From Pseudomonadales bacterium (GTDB lineage Bacteria; Pseudomonadota; Gammaproteobacteria; Pseudomonadales; Azotimanducaceae), in contig JANQPF010000012.1 of assembly GCA_028285415.1 (NCBI GenBank), positions 1 to 64,000 of the forward strand: DNA of 64,000 bases, in the 5' to 3' direction. Every line of letters begins with the position of its first letter. Within the stretch, counting starts at the first letter, position 1. The notes beneath the pieces were generated by a model, which did no database searches, was not told the DNA's origin, and saw only the letters and a list, made by a program, of their open reading frames with translations. Made by a program: the position numbers and the translations under genes. This document shows positions 8,804 through 17,063 of the stretch, in pieces.

Positions 8804-9613
8804 TCACCCTAAATCCGTGAGGAATGCGTCCAGGGCCGACAGATAGGCCACGCTGTCCTCCAGAAACGGCGCATGACCACACCCCGACATATTGACCTGC
8901 GTCGCGTGCGCGAGCGTTGCCGCCGCAAATTCGCCGATACCTGCAGGCACTACACCATCCGCGTCTCCGACAACCACCAGCGCGGGGCAGGTCAATCCAG
9001 CCATGGCTTCGCGCTGGTCGATATGCGCGAGCGCCCCCAGGGAAGCGTCCGCGCCGGGGCTCGCCTGCAGCGCAATCTGCCAGGCTGCGGTTTTTACCGC
9101 CTCGCTCACGGGCCTCGCGAAAACGCCTTCAAAATACAGCGTGTGCAGAAAATTGATCCGATCCGCACGCAGGGCAGCCACCGTCCCTTCGACGTCGGCC
9201 ACGGTGCCGCCGTGGGCAAAGCCGTCTGCCTGGGTGTACCTGGGCGTTGCACCACAGGTGAGGGTCAGCCCGCGCAGCCGGGCACCGAGCTTGGCTGCCG
9301 CATCAACCACAACCGCGCCACCGAGGGACCAGCCGTTCAGGACAACCGCGTCGAGCTCGAGGGCATCACAGAGCGCAACAATATCGTCACCCAGGGCGCT
9401 GATGCCAACGTCCTCGAAGTCTTTGTCGGAATGACCACAGCATCGATGGTCGTAAACCAGCACGGCGCTACCGGCATCCTTGAGGTGTGCGGTCACATCA
9501 TCCCAGGCACGGCCGCTCATCCCCCAGCCATGGGACAGCAACACCACCGGTCCCGCGCCCGGGTAGTACTCAAAATAGATTTCCTTGTCGCCCGCAACCG
9601 CAAGTCTGCTCAT
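8804..9613 (-). CDS. Alpha/beta-fold hydrolase
   Basis: 269 aa from the ATG at 9613, which has GGAG upstream; the open frame extends further but would overlap aroQ. The fold is clear: oxyanion region LLSHGWGMSGRAWDDV, the nucleophile elbow GWSLGG, an acid residue in VVGDADGVVP and the catalytic His in CGHAPFLEDS. The substrate cannot be inferred; the family includes esterases, haloperoxidases and BioH-like enzymes. It sits between aroQ (25-base gap) and accB (14-base gap), normally adjacent genes, and is probably co-transcribed with fatty-acid synthesis genes. Confidence 0.85.
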   Translation of the reverse strand: MSRLAVAGDKEIYFEYYPGAGPVVLLSHGWGMSGRAWDDVTAHLKDAGSAVLVYDHRCCGHSDKDFEDVGISALGDDIVALCDALELDAVVLNGWSLGGAVVVDAAAKLGARLRGLTLTCGATPRYTQADGFAHGGTVADVEGTVAALRADRINFLHTLYFEGVFARPVSEAVKTAAWQIALQASPGADASLGALAHIDQREAMAGLTCPALVVVGDADGVVPAGIGEFAAATLAHATQVNMSGCGHAPFLEDSVAYLSALDAFLTDLG

Positions 9614-9638
9614 GCCCCTGCCTTCTCCGCCATGGTCC

Positions 9639-10070
9639 TCAAACTCTCTCCAGCGCCGCCGCGAGCGCATACTCGTAGCCTTTCGCACCCAGTCCCGTGA
9701 TGACCCCGACGGCAACGTCGCTCAGGTAGGACGTTTGTCGAAACGCTTCCCGGGCGTGCACGTTGGACAGATGTACTTCGATGAACGGTATCGACACGCC
9801 CAGCAGGGCATCGCGCAGGGCAATGCTCGTGTGGGTGAATGCCCCCGGATTGATGATGATGAAATCCACCCCGTCAGCCTTGGCCTCGTGCACCGCTTCG
9901 ATGAGCGCGTGTTCGGCGTTCGATTGCAGGAACGTGAGGTCGGCGCCTTCGGGTGCTGCTGCCGCTACCCGCGCGTTGATGTCGTCGAGGGTGTCATAGC
10001 CGTAGACTTCCGGCTCGCGGCTGCCGAGCAGGTTCAGATTGGGGCCGTTCAGCACCAGGATGCGCGCCAT
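9639..10070 (-). CDS. aroQ: Type II 3-dehydroquinate dehydratase
   Basis: 143 aa, standard length. This dodecameric cytoplasmic enzyme converts 3-dehydroquinate to 3-dehydroshikimate in aromatic amino-acid synthesis. The family motifs are intact: [16 protein letters not shown] (with the catalytic Arg and Tyr), [32 protein letters not shown] and [15 protein letters not shown]. It lies downstream of dsbD, about 100 bases away on the same strand, and upstream of the hydrolase and accB, matching the conserved gammaproteobacterial order apart from the inserted hydrolase. Confidence 0.96.
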   Translation of the reverse strand: MARILVLNGPNLNLLGSREPEVYGYDTLDDINARVAAAAPEGADLTFLQSNAEHALIEAVHEAKADGVDFIIINPGAFTHTSIALRDALLGVSIPFIEVHLSNVHAREAFRQTSYLSDVAVGVITGLGAKGYEYALAAALERV

Positions 10071-10172
10071 GTGGATCTCCCCTCAACCGGAAAAGTGGAA
10101 CGCGGGGGATTTTGCGGTATTTACCGGGAGATGCAAGTAAAACACGCGCCGAAGCGCGCATATTCCGGGCAT

Positions 10173-12122
10173 TTAGCGGGAGATCGCCGCTATTTCACCG
10201 ACATTCGACGAATTTTTTGATCCGACAACGGCCAGAACCGCGCTCAGATGACCGGCCAGCGTCTCCGCATTGACCTCACCCTGGATGCGAACTTCCTGCA
10301 TTTCGCTGCCATCTTCGCCGAAAAACACCAGACTTGGCGGTCCGAACAAACCATAGTGATTGAGCAGCTCCTGATCGATCGGGTCATTGGCCGTCACATC
10401 GGCGCGCAGCAGCGTGAACTGGTTGAGACCGCGCGCCACGTCCGCCTGGGGAAAGACATTGCGCTCCATGGCTTTGCAGGAAATACACCAATCGGCATAC
10501 AGATCCAGGATCACCGGACGCGCGCTCGCGCGTATCTGCGCCTGCACGTCAGCGAGGCTTTTCACCGCCACCCACTGCGGCTCGCTGTGCACAGCCCCCG
10601 CTGCCGTCACTGGTGCTGCGCTGATGCGCGCGAGCGGTTTGAGCGGATCGCTGGCGCCGCTTGCCGCCCCGATGAGCAGCAGAATGCCCCACAGAAAGCC
10701 GAGCGTACCGGCTGCCTTGCCGAACTGCGCGAGGCCGGTGCGCGGCGAGAAATCCAGCACGCCCAGATACACGCCGCTGCCAAGGAGAAGCGCCGCCCAG
10801 AGCGCAAGCGTGACCGCCGGCGGCACAACCCGCTCGAGCAGCCAGATGGCAACCCCCAGCAGGAGCACACCGAATACGGCCTTGACGCCGTTCATCCAGG
10901 CCCCCGCTCGCGGCAGCCAGTGTCCGCCGCTGCCGCCGACAATCATGAGTGGCAAGCCCATGCCAAGCCCGAGCGACAGGAGCGCGGTGCCACCCAGCAC
11001 GGCGTCGTTGGTGGTCGAGATGTAAATCAGCGCGCCAGCCAGCGGGGCGGACACGCAGGGTGAGACGACCAGGGCCGACAAAGCACCCATGACGAGCACC
11101 GAGGCGTGCTTGCCGCCTTCCTGCTTCTGACCCATTGCGTTGAGCTTGTCCTGCAACGCTTGCGGCAGCTGCAGCTCATAGAAGCCGAACATCGAGAGCG
11201 ACAGCACGACAAAGACCACCGCAAAGAAAACCAGCACCGGCGGCGACTGCAGCGCCGCCTGCAGATTCAGTTCAGCGCCGAAAAGCCCCACGAGCGTACC
11301 CACGGCGGCATACGTTGCGGCCATGCCGAGCACGTAGGCAAGCGACAGCGTAAATGCTTTCCGCTTGCCGATATCCTCGCCTTCGCCGACGATGATGCTG
11401 GAGAGAATCGGCACCATGGGCAGCACGCACGGCGTAAACGCCAGACCGACGCCGGCGATGAAAAAGAGCCCAAGCGCATAGAAGAGGCTCTCGTCGGCGA
11501 GAATACCCGCCAGCAGCTCTTCCTCGGTATCGGCCACCAGCGGCGCACCGGTGGCAGCGTTCATCGGCGCCTCGATGGTGGCCGGTTCCGCCACGTTCGC
11601 CGCGGCGCTCATCGCATTGGCGGATGCGCCGCCCGCAACGAGACCGGTGGCGATGAGCTCGGCGCCGTCATAACTGAACCACTTGGTTTCCGGCGGGTAG
11701 CACAGGCCCGCGTCCGCACAGCCCTGGTAGGTCACGCCAATTTCCGCGATGACGTCCGTCGGCGCGTTGATCGGCACAATCGCTTCGGCGCTGTGGTAGT
11801 AGACTTCCACCTCGCCGAAGAATTCGTCCACCTTTTCTTTGCCCGGCGGAATCTGCGCTTCACCGAGGATGACCTCTACCGGGTTTTTGGTTTCGAAGTC
11901 GAACTGATGACGGTAGAGATAGTAGCCGTCCGGCATGTCCCAGCGGGCAGCCAGGTCGCCGTTGTCGTTCAATCCAACGCTGAGAATGAACGCCTCGTCG
12001 ACTTTGAGGAATTCTTCCTCCTCGTCGCCGAAATCGAATTCACTGGCAACCGCCGGCATGCTGAATACACACGCCAGCAGCAACGCCCAGAGTCCTTTAA
12101 AGAACGTGGTTTGCACCTTCAC
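10173..12122 (-). CDS. dsbD: Thiol:disulfide interchange protein DsbD
   Basis: 649 aa from GTG 12122, chosen for the AGGA site upstream and because a signal peptide follows at once (FFKGLWALLLACVFSMPAVASE). It moves electrons from cytoplasmic thioredoxin to periplasmic substrates. All six redox cysteines can be placed: C135/C141 in the N-terminal alpha domain (YQGCADAGLC), C232 and C356 in the membrane domain (FTPCVLPM, SPCVSAPLAG), and C546/C549 in the C-terminal thioredoxin domain (YADWCISCK). About eight transmembrane helices lie between. It is divergent from a lipoprotein/copper-chaperone operon. Confidence 0.96.
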   Translation of the reverse strand: MKVQTTFFKGLWALLLACVFSMPAVASEFDFGDEEEEFLKVDEAFILSVGLNDNGDLAARWDMPDGYYLYRHQFDFETKNPVEVILGEAQIPPGKEKVDEFFGEVEVYYHSAEAIVPINAPTDVIAEIGVTYQGCADAGLCYPPETKWFSYDGAELIATGLVAGGASANAMSAAANVAEPATIEAPMNAATGAPLVADTEEELLAGILADESLFYALGLFFIAGVGLAFTPCVLPMVPILSSIIVGEGEDIGKRKAFTLSLAYVLGMAATYAAVGTLVGLFGAELNLQAALQSPPVLVFFAVVFVVLSLSMFGFYELQLPQALQDKLNAMGQKQEGGKHASVLVMGALSALVVSPCVSAPLAGALIYISTTNDAVLGGTALLSLGLGMGLPLMIVGGSGGHWLPRAGAWMNGVKAVFGVLLLGVAIWLLERVVPPAVTLALWAALLLGSGVYLGVLDFSPRTGLAQFGKAAGTLGFLWGILLLIGAASGASDPLKPLARISAAPVTAAGAVHSEPQWVAVKSLADVQAQIRASARPVILDLYADWCISCKAMERNVFPQADVARGLNQFTLLRADVTANDPIDQELLNHYGLFGPPSLVFFGEDGSEMQEVRIQGEVNAETLAGHLSAVLAVVGSKNSSNVGEIAAISR

Positions 12123-12267
12123 CTGCTTATCCTGTTTCGCTCCACATTGTGCACCCGCCGCACCCGAGTGCAAGAATCGTCCAATTCCGACTCCTGCGCA
12201 CGCTCGAAGTTCGATTACAATGCACCGATTGCCGCCCCATTAGTACCATGTTGAGTCACGCACCGCT

Positions 12268-12993
12268 GTGATACCGCTCAAGACCCGCCCACTTGCCGCT
12301 GTTCGCCGTCGGTTATTGGCAGTTAAATTGCCCATATTCGTCGTCGTGGCGATCATCGTCCTGGGCGGCTGCCAGACGCCGCCGGAACCCGTACCCGAAC
12401 CTGAGCCCCAGGCGCCGCCACCGGCCCCGAAAATCGACCCGGACCTGCTGGCTGATCTGCTTTATCGCGCTGAGCAGGCGCTCGCGCGCGATCAGGTCGC
12501 CTACCCGTTGGAGGGCAGCGCCCTTGCCCTCTACGAGGAGATTCTCGCCATCGAGGCAGACCAGGAAGATGCGCTGCGTGGCCTCGAGCACATCGTCGAG
12601 CAGTATATCGAGCGGGCGTTCAAGGCGCTCGAGCGGGAACAGTACGCCAGCGCACGCTCGATGCTTGCGCGCGCCCGCCTGATTTTACCGGATCATCCTT
12701 CAATCAAACCAACTGAGGAGCAGATACGACTATTGAGTGAGGCCCGAAGAGTGACCATTCGATTGCAACAAGCTGATTTGGAGCGTTCCGAGTCCGTTGC
12801 CGCCGCTGAGCTCAAAGCGCTTGGCGAGCTGCCGGCAGGCTATGACTGCCGCTTCACCATCGCCGCGAAGAACGACGCACAGGGGCGTTGGATTTACCGT
12901 ACGCTGAGCAGCGGCTCGAGCACGGGCAGGGTGCGCGCGCAGATCGAAATCCGCCTGCCGGCAGGGGTCGAGCGCGTGTGTTTTCCAACATGA
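12268..12993 (+). CDS. Lipoprotein with a TPR-like helical region
   Basis: 241 aa. It begins with a basic N-region and a hydrophobic stretch ending in the lipobox VLGGC (Cys about 35), then a Pro/Glu linker (PPEPVPEPEPQAPPP). Residues 60-150 are helical and TPR-like (ALYEEILAIEADQEDALRGL, then YASARSMLARARLILPDHP). The C-terminal 90 residues are a small globular part with RFTIAAKNDAQGRWIYRTL. I do not recognise a named family. The start is a GTG. Its stop overlaps the start of the copper-chaperone gene by ATGA, so the two are translationally coupled. Confidence 0.75.
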   Translation: MIPLKTRPLAAVRRRLLAVKLPIFVVVAIIVLGGCQTPPEPVPEPEPQAPPPAPKIDPDLLADLLYRAEQALARDQVAYPLEGSALALYEEILAIEADQEDALRGLEHIVEQYIERAFKALEREQYASARSMLARARLILPDHPSIKPTEEQIRLLSEARRVTIRLQQADLERSESVAAAELKALGELPAGYDCRFTIAAKNDAQGRWIYRTLSSGSSTGRVRAQIEIRLPAGVERVCFPT

Positions 12994-13424
12994 GGCAAAC
13001 CCTGGCGAGAGTAACGCTCCTGCTGGCGGCATGCAGCCTCTTTGCCTGCGGCCAGCCCGACCCGATCAGCGTCAGCGACGCCCGCATCCGCGAGCTCGTT
13101 CCCGGCCGCACGACAACGGCGGCCTACTTTTCGTTACGCAACCACAGCGGCGCGCCGTTGACACTGACCGGCGCTGAGTCGGCACGCACGAGCAGCATCG
13201 AGATGCATACCATGGTCACCAGCGGTGATCGGGTCGGGATGCGCCGGGTGCCCGAGGTGGTGGTGGAACCCGGCGCCAGCGCAGACTTCGCGCCAGGGGG
13301 GCTGCATCTCATGGTATTCGGCGTGGAAGATCTCCAGGCACCTTTCCCGATTACCCTGATCTTCGCCGACGGCACACGTCTGCCGGTAGACTTTACAATT
13401 CTGAGCCTGAATCCAGGCAGTTGA
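12990..13424 (+). CDS. PCu(A)C-type periplasmic copper chaperone
   Basis: 144 aa from ATG 12990, which overlaps the previous stop. A signal or lipoprotein signal ends near C15 (LLAAC) or C20. The copper-binding motif H(M)X10MX21HXM fits exactly: M72-H73, M84, H106 and M108 (EMHTM and GGLHLM). Such proteins carry Cu(I) in the periplasm and help load CuA of cytochrome oxidase. Lying opposite dsbD makes sense, since copper-site cysteines need reducing power. It is followed 10 bases later by the DUF2333 gene. Confidence 0.92.
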   Translation: MRQTLARVTLLLAACSLFACGQPDPISVSDARIRELVPGRTTTAAYFSLRNHSGAPLTLTGAESARTSSIEMHTMVTSGDRVGMRRVPEVVVEPGASADFAPGGLHLMVFGVEDLQAPFPITLIFADGTRLPVDFTILSLNPGS

Positions 13425-13434
13425 TGGAGCAGTT

Positions 13435-14487
13435 ATGAACTGGAAATTCTGGCAGCGTGGCGAGCCCGTTTACATGGACGACACCATGGGAGGTACAAAC
13501 ATGGGGCTGATCGGAAAAATTGCTGGTGCGCTCATTGGCATCTACATTGCCGTCTGTGTGCTCTTATGGTGGTGGTGGGATCACGAGCCGGATCAGTTTG
13601 GCGTGCGTGAGAACGCGGCACAGGTTGCGCAGAGCGACAACGCCTCACTCGTAACCGGCTACATCTCCACGGCAACGCTCGTGCGGATTGCCGAAACGTT
13701 ACTCGACAAGCGCGGCGGGTATCTCTCCAACGACCTTTTTCCGCCGGGCGTGTGGATGGACAATGTGCCGGAGTGGGAGTTTGGCGTGTTGACCCTGGTG
13801 CGTGACACGGCGCGGCTGTACCGCAACGACTTTTCCCGCTCCCAGAGTCAGTCGGTCGAGGACGTGGATCTGGCCGAAGCCGAAGGCAAATTCTTCTTCG
13901 ACAACAGCTCCTGGGTACTGCCGCAGTCGGAGGACGAATACCGCGACGGCATCAAGCTCTTGCGCTCGTACCAGCAGCGCCTGGCCGACAGCGGCGAGAC
14001 GAACGCGCAGTTCTACGCCCGGGCCGACAACCTGCAGCAGTGGCTCGCTGCGGTAGAGACGCGTCTCGGCAGTCTTTCCCAGCGACTCTCTGCAAGCGTC
14101 GGCAAACGCCAGCTCAACATCGACCTCGCCGGCGATGCGGCCGCGCAGCAGGCCACCGAGGCACCGGGCGATCAGGTTGTGAAGACCCCGTGGCTCAAGA
14201 TCGACAACGTCTTTTACGAGACACGGGGTTATACCTGGGCGCTCATACACATGCTGCACGCGCTGGAGCAGGACTTCGGCGACGTGCTGGACAAGAAGAA
14301 CGCCCGGGTTTCCCTGCAGCAGATCACGCGGGAGCTCGAGCCCACCCAGGACACGCTGTGGAGCCCGATGGTGCTGAACGGCGATGGCCTCGGCCCGCTC
14401 GCCAACCATTCGCTCGTGATGGCGTCTCATATCTCACGCGCGAACGCCGCCATCATCGACCTGCGAGCGCTGCTCATCCAGGGCTGA
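13435..14487 (+). CDS. DUF2333 family inner-membrane protein
   Basis: 350 aa. A short cytoplasmic N-terminus (MNWKFWQRGEPVYM) precedes one transmembrane helix (IGKIAGALIGIYIAVCVLLWWWWDHEPD), followed by about 300 periplasmic residues, mostly helical, including LLDKRGGYLSNDLFPPGVWMDN and FYETRGYTWALIHMLHALEQDF. This is the pattern of the DUF2333 family, widespread in gammaproteobacteria and of unknown function. A second ATG lies at 13501 near the helix; the first has GGAGCAG upstream. It ends the lipoprotein/PCu(A)C unit and converges on the M56 gene. Confidence 0.88.
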   Translation: MNWKFWQRGEPVYMDDTMGGTNMGLIGKIAGALIGIYIAVCVLLWWWWDHEPDQFGVRENAAQVAQSDNASLVTGYISTATLVRIAETLLDKRGGYLSNDLFPPGVWMDNVPEWEFGVLTLVRDTARLYRNDFSRSQSQSVEDVDLAEAEGKFFFDNSSWVLPQSEDEYRDGIKLLRSYQQRLADSGETNAQFYARADNLQQWLAAVETRLGSLSQRLSASVGKRQLNIDLAGDAAAQQATEAPGDQVVKTPWLKIDNVFYETRGYTWALIHMLHALEQDFGDVLDKKNARVSLQQITRELEPTQDTLWSPMVLNGDGLGPLANHSLVMASHISRANAAIIDLRALLIQG

Positions 14488-14510
14488 TCAGCCGCGGCAC
14501 GGGCCAATAA

Positions 14511-16289
14511 TCAGCTGGCGTCATCGTCCGGAAGCTCGAAGGTGATGCGGTTTCGGATCCCCGATGTGTCGACGGCAACGCCGTCCGCCAGCCGCGGTTT
14601 GTATTTGAATTTGCGCACCGCTGCGAGGGCCGCCGCGTCGAACACGCCCGGTGGCTCAGCTTCCACCACCAGAGGATTGCTCACGCCGCCGGTGCTGGTC
14701 ACGGTGAACTCCACCAGCACGTACCCCTCGAGGCGGTCCGCTTTGGCCGCCGCCGGATAGACCGGCTTCACCTTGACGATCGGCATGAGCTCGCTGTCCC
14801 GCGCGGGCTTCAGAAAATCACGGCTGATATCACCACCGTCGGGCGCCGCTCCGGTCTGAACCCGCAGATAGTCGCGCAGCTTCAGCCAGTTTTCTTTCGG
14901 TGCTTTGCCACGCGCTGCCGATTCGGCGAGGCCACGTTCGATGTAGTCGAGGGCCGCGGGGTAGTCTTCCATCTGGTAGAGCGTCTGGCCGATGAAGATG
15001 AACGGTATTGGTCCGGGGTTGTCCGCGCGCGCCATCCACTGCTCGATGTATTCAATCGCGCGCGGGTACTGCTCCTGGACGAAGTTGAGCTGGGCCAGGG
15101 TATACAACGTCGCCTGATGAAGCCCGGCCGGGATACGCTCAAGCTGCGCAATCACCTCTTCGTAGTGGTCGATGGCACTGGCGTAGTCTTCCTCGAGAAA
15201 CGCAACGTAGCCACGCATGTTCTGAATCTGAGCGTAGGCCTGGGGTTCGAGGTTCGCCTTCCCGAGCATGGCGTCCAATTGCAAACCGGCACGATTCAAC
15301 TCGTCTTTGTCGATGAGTGCCTGTACCTCGCTGAGGCTCACGTAGGTTGTCGCGTCCAGGGGCGGCGGCGACGGATCAGCCGCCACGCTCAGACGGGTGA
15401 ACGGTAAGAGGCAAACCGTGGCAAGCGTTACCGTGATGAGGGTTCGATAGATAGACATATGCGTTCTCCGCACCTTGTGGTCCAGGAGCGCTTTGACGCG
15501 CCGGGCCAGATGAGTTGTCGACGCCATTGCTGGCGTCACCTGCGGCCGGGTCATTCGAGTTATATCTATGAGCTCCTGAGCATATCCCTCAGGGCTGATG
15601 CCTTTGGCAAGGACCGCGTCGTCACAGGCCTGCTCGGCAAGGCCAAGCAGCTGGCGTCGCGCGATCCAGACAAGCGGGTGCCACCAGTAGAGCCAGCAGA
15701 GCACCCGAGCCAGGAGCGCTACCCAGACGTCTCCGCGGTCGAGATGCGCCTGTTCGTGGGCAACCACCATGCGCATGCGGGGCACCGACCAGCGGTGCGC
15801 TCCGGCAGGAACCACAATGCGCTGGCGAAAGAGACCCCAGACGAACGGCGAGACGCGGGCTTCGCCCAGCTGCACCATCGGTGCCGTGGCACCGTCGCTT
15901 GCGAAGCGTCTGCCCCGCCGAACGAGCCGCGCAACCTGCAGTACTTCCAGCAGATAACGCAGCGCAAGAAAGGCGACGACGCCGACGTAGGCCGCTGCGG
16001 CAACGGCCAGGATGGACCACCCCCCGGAGCCGGTTGCATTGACGGTTGCCGGACCTGCGGCCACCACCGTGTCTTCAAACCAGGCCAGATCCACCTGCGG
16101 CAGCGTGACCGACGGCACGGCAACGGGGGTCACGTCCGGCGCCCACGGCAGTAAAAAGAGCCACCCCATGGCGGACGCAAGCAGCAGATGTCTGAACCCG
16201 GCCGATGTGCCCGGCAGTTGGGCAGCCAGGAGACCAAGACAGAGTAGCAGCGTGCTCTGGAGTAAAACGTTCAAGCCTTCGTGAATCAT
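14511..16289 (-). CDS. BlaR1-like M56 peptidase fused to TPR and TonB C-terminal domains
   Basis: 592 aa. The N-terminal membrane domain holds an M56 zinc-peptidase site: H178-E179-Q-A-H182 with the third ligand near E219 (AEQACDDAVL). A further transmembrane helix lies near 285-302. After it comes a TPR-like region (about 310-470: YASAIDHYEEVIAQLERIP, YPRAIEYIEQWM, YPAALDYIERGL), then a TonB C-terminal domain (about 500-592: VYPAAAKADRLEGYVLVEFTV, FKYKPRL). Classical BlaR1 has a penicillin-binding sensor domain instead, so the ligand is unknown. It overlaps the BlaI-type gene by ATGA, giving a repressor/protease pair. Confidence 0.88.
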   Translation of the reverse strand: MIHEGLNVLLQSTLLLCLGLLAAQLPGTSAGFRHLLLASAMGWLFLLPWAPDVTPVAVPSVTLPQVDLAWFEDTVVAAGPATVNATGSGGWSILAVAAAAYVGVVAFLALRYLLEVLQVARLVRRGRRFASDGATAPMVQLGEARVSPFVWGLFRQRIVVPAGAHRWSVPRMRMVVAHEQAHLDRGDVWVALLARVLCWLYWWHPLVWIARRQLLGLAEQACDDAVLAKGISPEGYAQELIDITRMTRPQVTPAMASTTHLARRVKALLDHKVRRTHMSIYRTLITVTLATVCLLPFTRLSVAADPSPPPLDATTYVSLSEVQALIDKDELNRAGLQLDAMLGKANLEPQAYAQIQNMRGYVAFLEEDYASAIDHYEEVIAQLERIPAGLHQATLYTLAQLNFVQEQYPRAIEYIEQWMARADNPGPIPFIFIGQTLYQMEDYPAALDYIERGLAESAARGKAPKENWLKLRDYLRVQTGAAPDGGDISRDFLKPARDSELMPIVKVKPVYPAAAKADRLEGYVLVEFTVTSTGGVSNPLVVEAEPPGVFDAAALAAVRKFKYKPRLADGVAVDTSGIRNRITFELPDDDAS

Positions 16290-16666
16290 TGCCGCCGCCT
16301 CCGCGCACGCGCATCGCGTACGAGCTGTTCGAGATCTTCCAGTTCCTGGTCGCTGATCTGATCGCTATCTCCAAGCAGCGCCGTCATGGCTTTCGTGTGG
16401 GAGCCATCAAAAAACGTCTGTAAGAGGCGGCTCAACGCGGCATGCGCGGCGCGCACCTTCGACAGCTGCGGGCGGTACAGATAACGCGGCCCGTCCTGGG
16501 ATGCCTCCAGCACGCCCTTTTTGTGCAATCGCTGCAGCAGCATCCGCGTCGCCGCAAGGCTGGGCGAATCGACCAGCTCAGCCTGCACGTCGGCAACCGT
16601 CGCCGCACCGCGGGCGTAGACGATGTCCATGACCTGGCGTTCGCGCTTACTCAGTTCGCCGGACAT
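16286..16666 (-). CDS. BlaI/MecI-type transcriptional repressor
   Basis: 126 aa from ATG 16666, which has AAGGGGGAG upstream. A winged-helix N-terminus (SKRERQVMDIVYARG, TVADVQAEL, AATRMLLQRLHKKGVL) is followed by a helical dimer domain. In the Bla/Mec family the paired M56 protease triggers repressor cleavage; this gene is immediately upstream of the M56 fusion gene and overlaps it. A perfect 26-base palindrome 38 bases upstream of the start is the obvious operator, suggesting autoregulation. Since the sensor lacks a penicillin-binding domain, the signal need not be a beta-lactam. Confidence 0.92.
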   Translation of the reverse strand: MSGELSKRERQVMDIVYARGAATVADVQAELVDSPSLAATRMLLQRLHKKGVLEASQDGPRYLYRPQLSKVRAAHAALSRLLQTFFDGSHTKAMTALLGDSDQISDQELEDLEQLVRDARARRRRQ

Positions 16667-16703
16667 GATGGCTCCCCCTTTGTTGCGGATGAACAATTGC
16701 GTT

Positions 16704-16729
16704 CAGTATGAACAAATATGTTCATACTG
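16704..16729. promoter_or_regulatory. Perfect palindrome, probable BlaI-type operator
   Basis: Two perfect 11-base arms, CAGTATGAACA and TGTTCATACTG, flank AATA. It lies between the repressor start (16666) and the tandem-repeat array. BlaI/MecI dimers bind dyad operators of this kind upstream of their own genes, so this is inferred to be the autoregulatory site of the repressor/M56 operon. Confidence 0.7.
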
Positions 16730-16730
16730 T

Positions 16731-16860
16731 CCAGTGGGAAGTCCAGCGTCGACCAGTGGGAAGTCCAGTGTCGACCGGGATGACCAGCATCGACCAGTGG
16801 GATGACCAGCATCGACCAGCGGAGACGACCAGCGGCGACCAACGGGGATGTCCAACGACC
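16731..16860. repeat. Short tandem repeat array (six units of about 22 bp)
   Basis: Six imperfect copies at 16731-16752, 16753-16774, 16775-16793, 16794-16815, 16816-16838 and 16839-16860. Units read like CCAGTGGGAAGTCCAGCGTCGA, so CCAG (or a close variant) recurs roughly every 11 bases. The array starts right after the palindrome, inside the 16667-17063 gap, which contains no convincing gene. Minus-strand frames through it only translate the repeat. Confidence 0.85.
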
Positions 16861-16955
16861 CAGGCTGGGATCGTCACTAACGGCAGGCGCCTGGAAAAGC
16901 GACGCTAAGCATCGAATTTACTTACATATTCCCCAGTGGCGCGAAAAACTGACAT

Positions 16956-16964
16956 TGGTATGAT
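16956..16964 (+). promoter_or_regulatory. Extended -10 promoter element for hppA
   Basis: TGG followed by TATGAT is a good extended -10 element. The -35 region is weak, as is common with extended -10 promoters. It is 99 bases before the hppA start and would leave a leader of roughly 90 bases. Confidence 0.5.
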
Positions 16965-17063
16965 ACGCGCCGCCTACGGGAAGGGGTGTGTGCTGACAGC
17001 AGTCATTCGTCAGACAGTGCCTCGCCACTACTAAAAGCATAACTACGAACAGTTGGGGTTTTT

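Noticed and set aside
11106-12254. Plus-strand open frame of 382 codons over dsbD
   Set aside because: Shadow of dsbD; the sequence is rich in Arg/His with no fold-like pattern.
16651-16842. Minus-strand small frame through the tandem repeat
   Set aside because: It only translates the 22-bp repeat and overlaps the palindrome and the BlaI start; no ribosome site.
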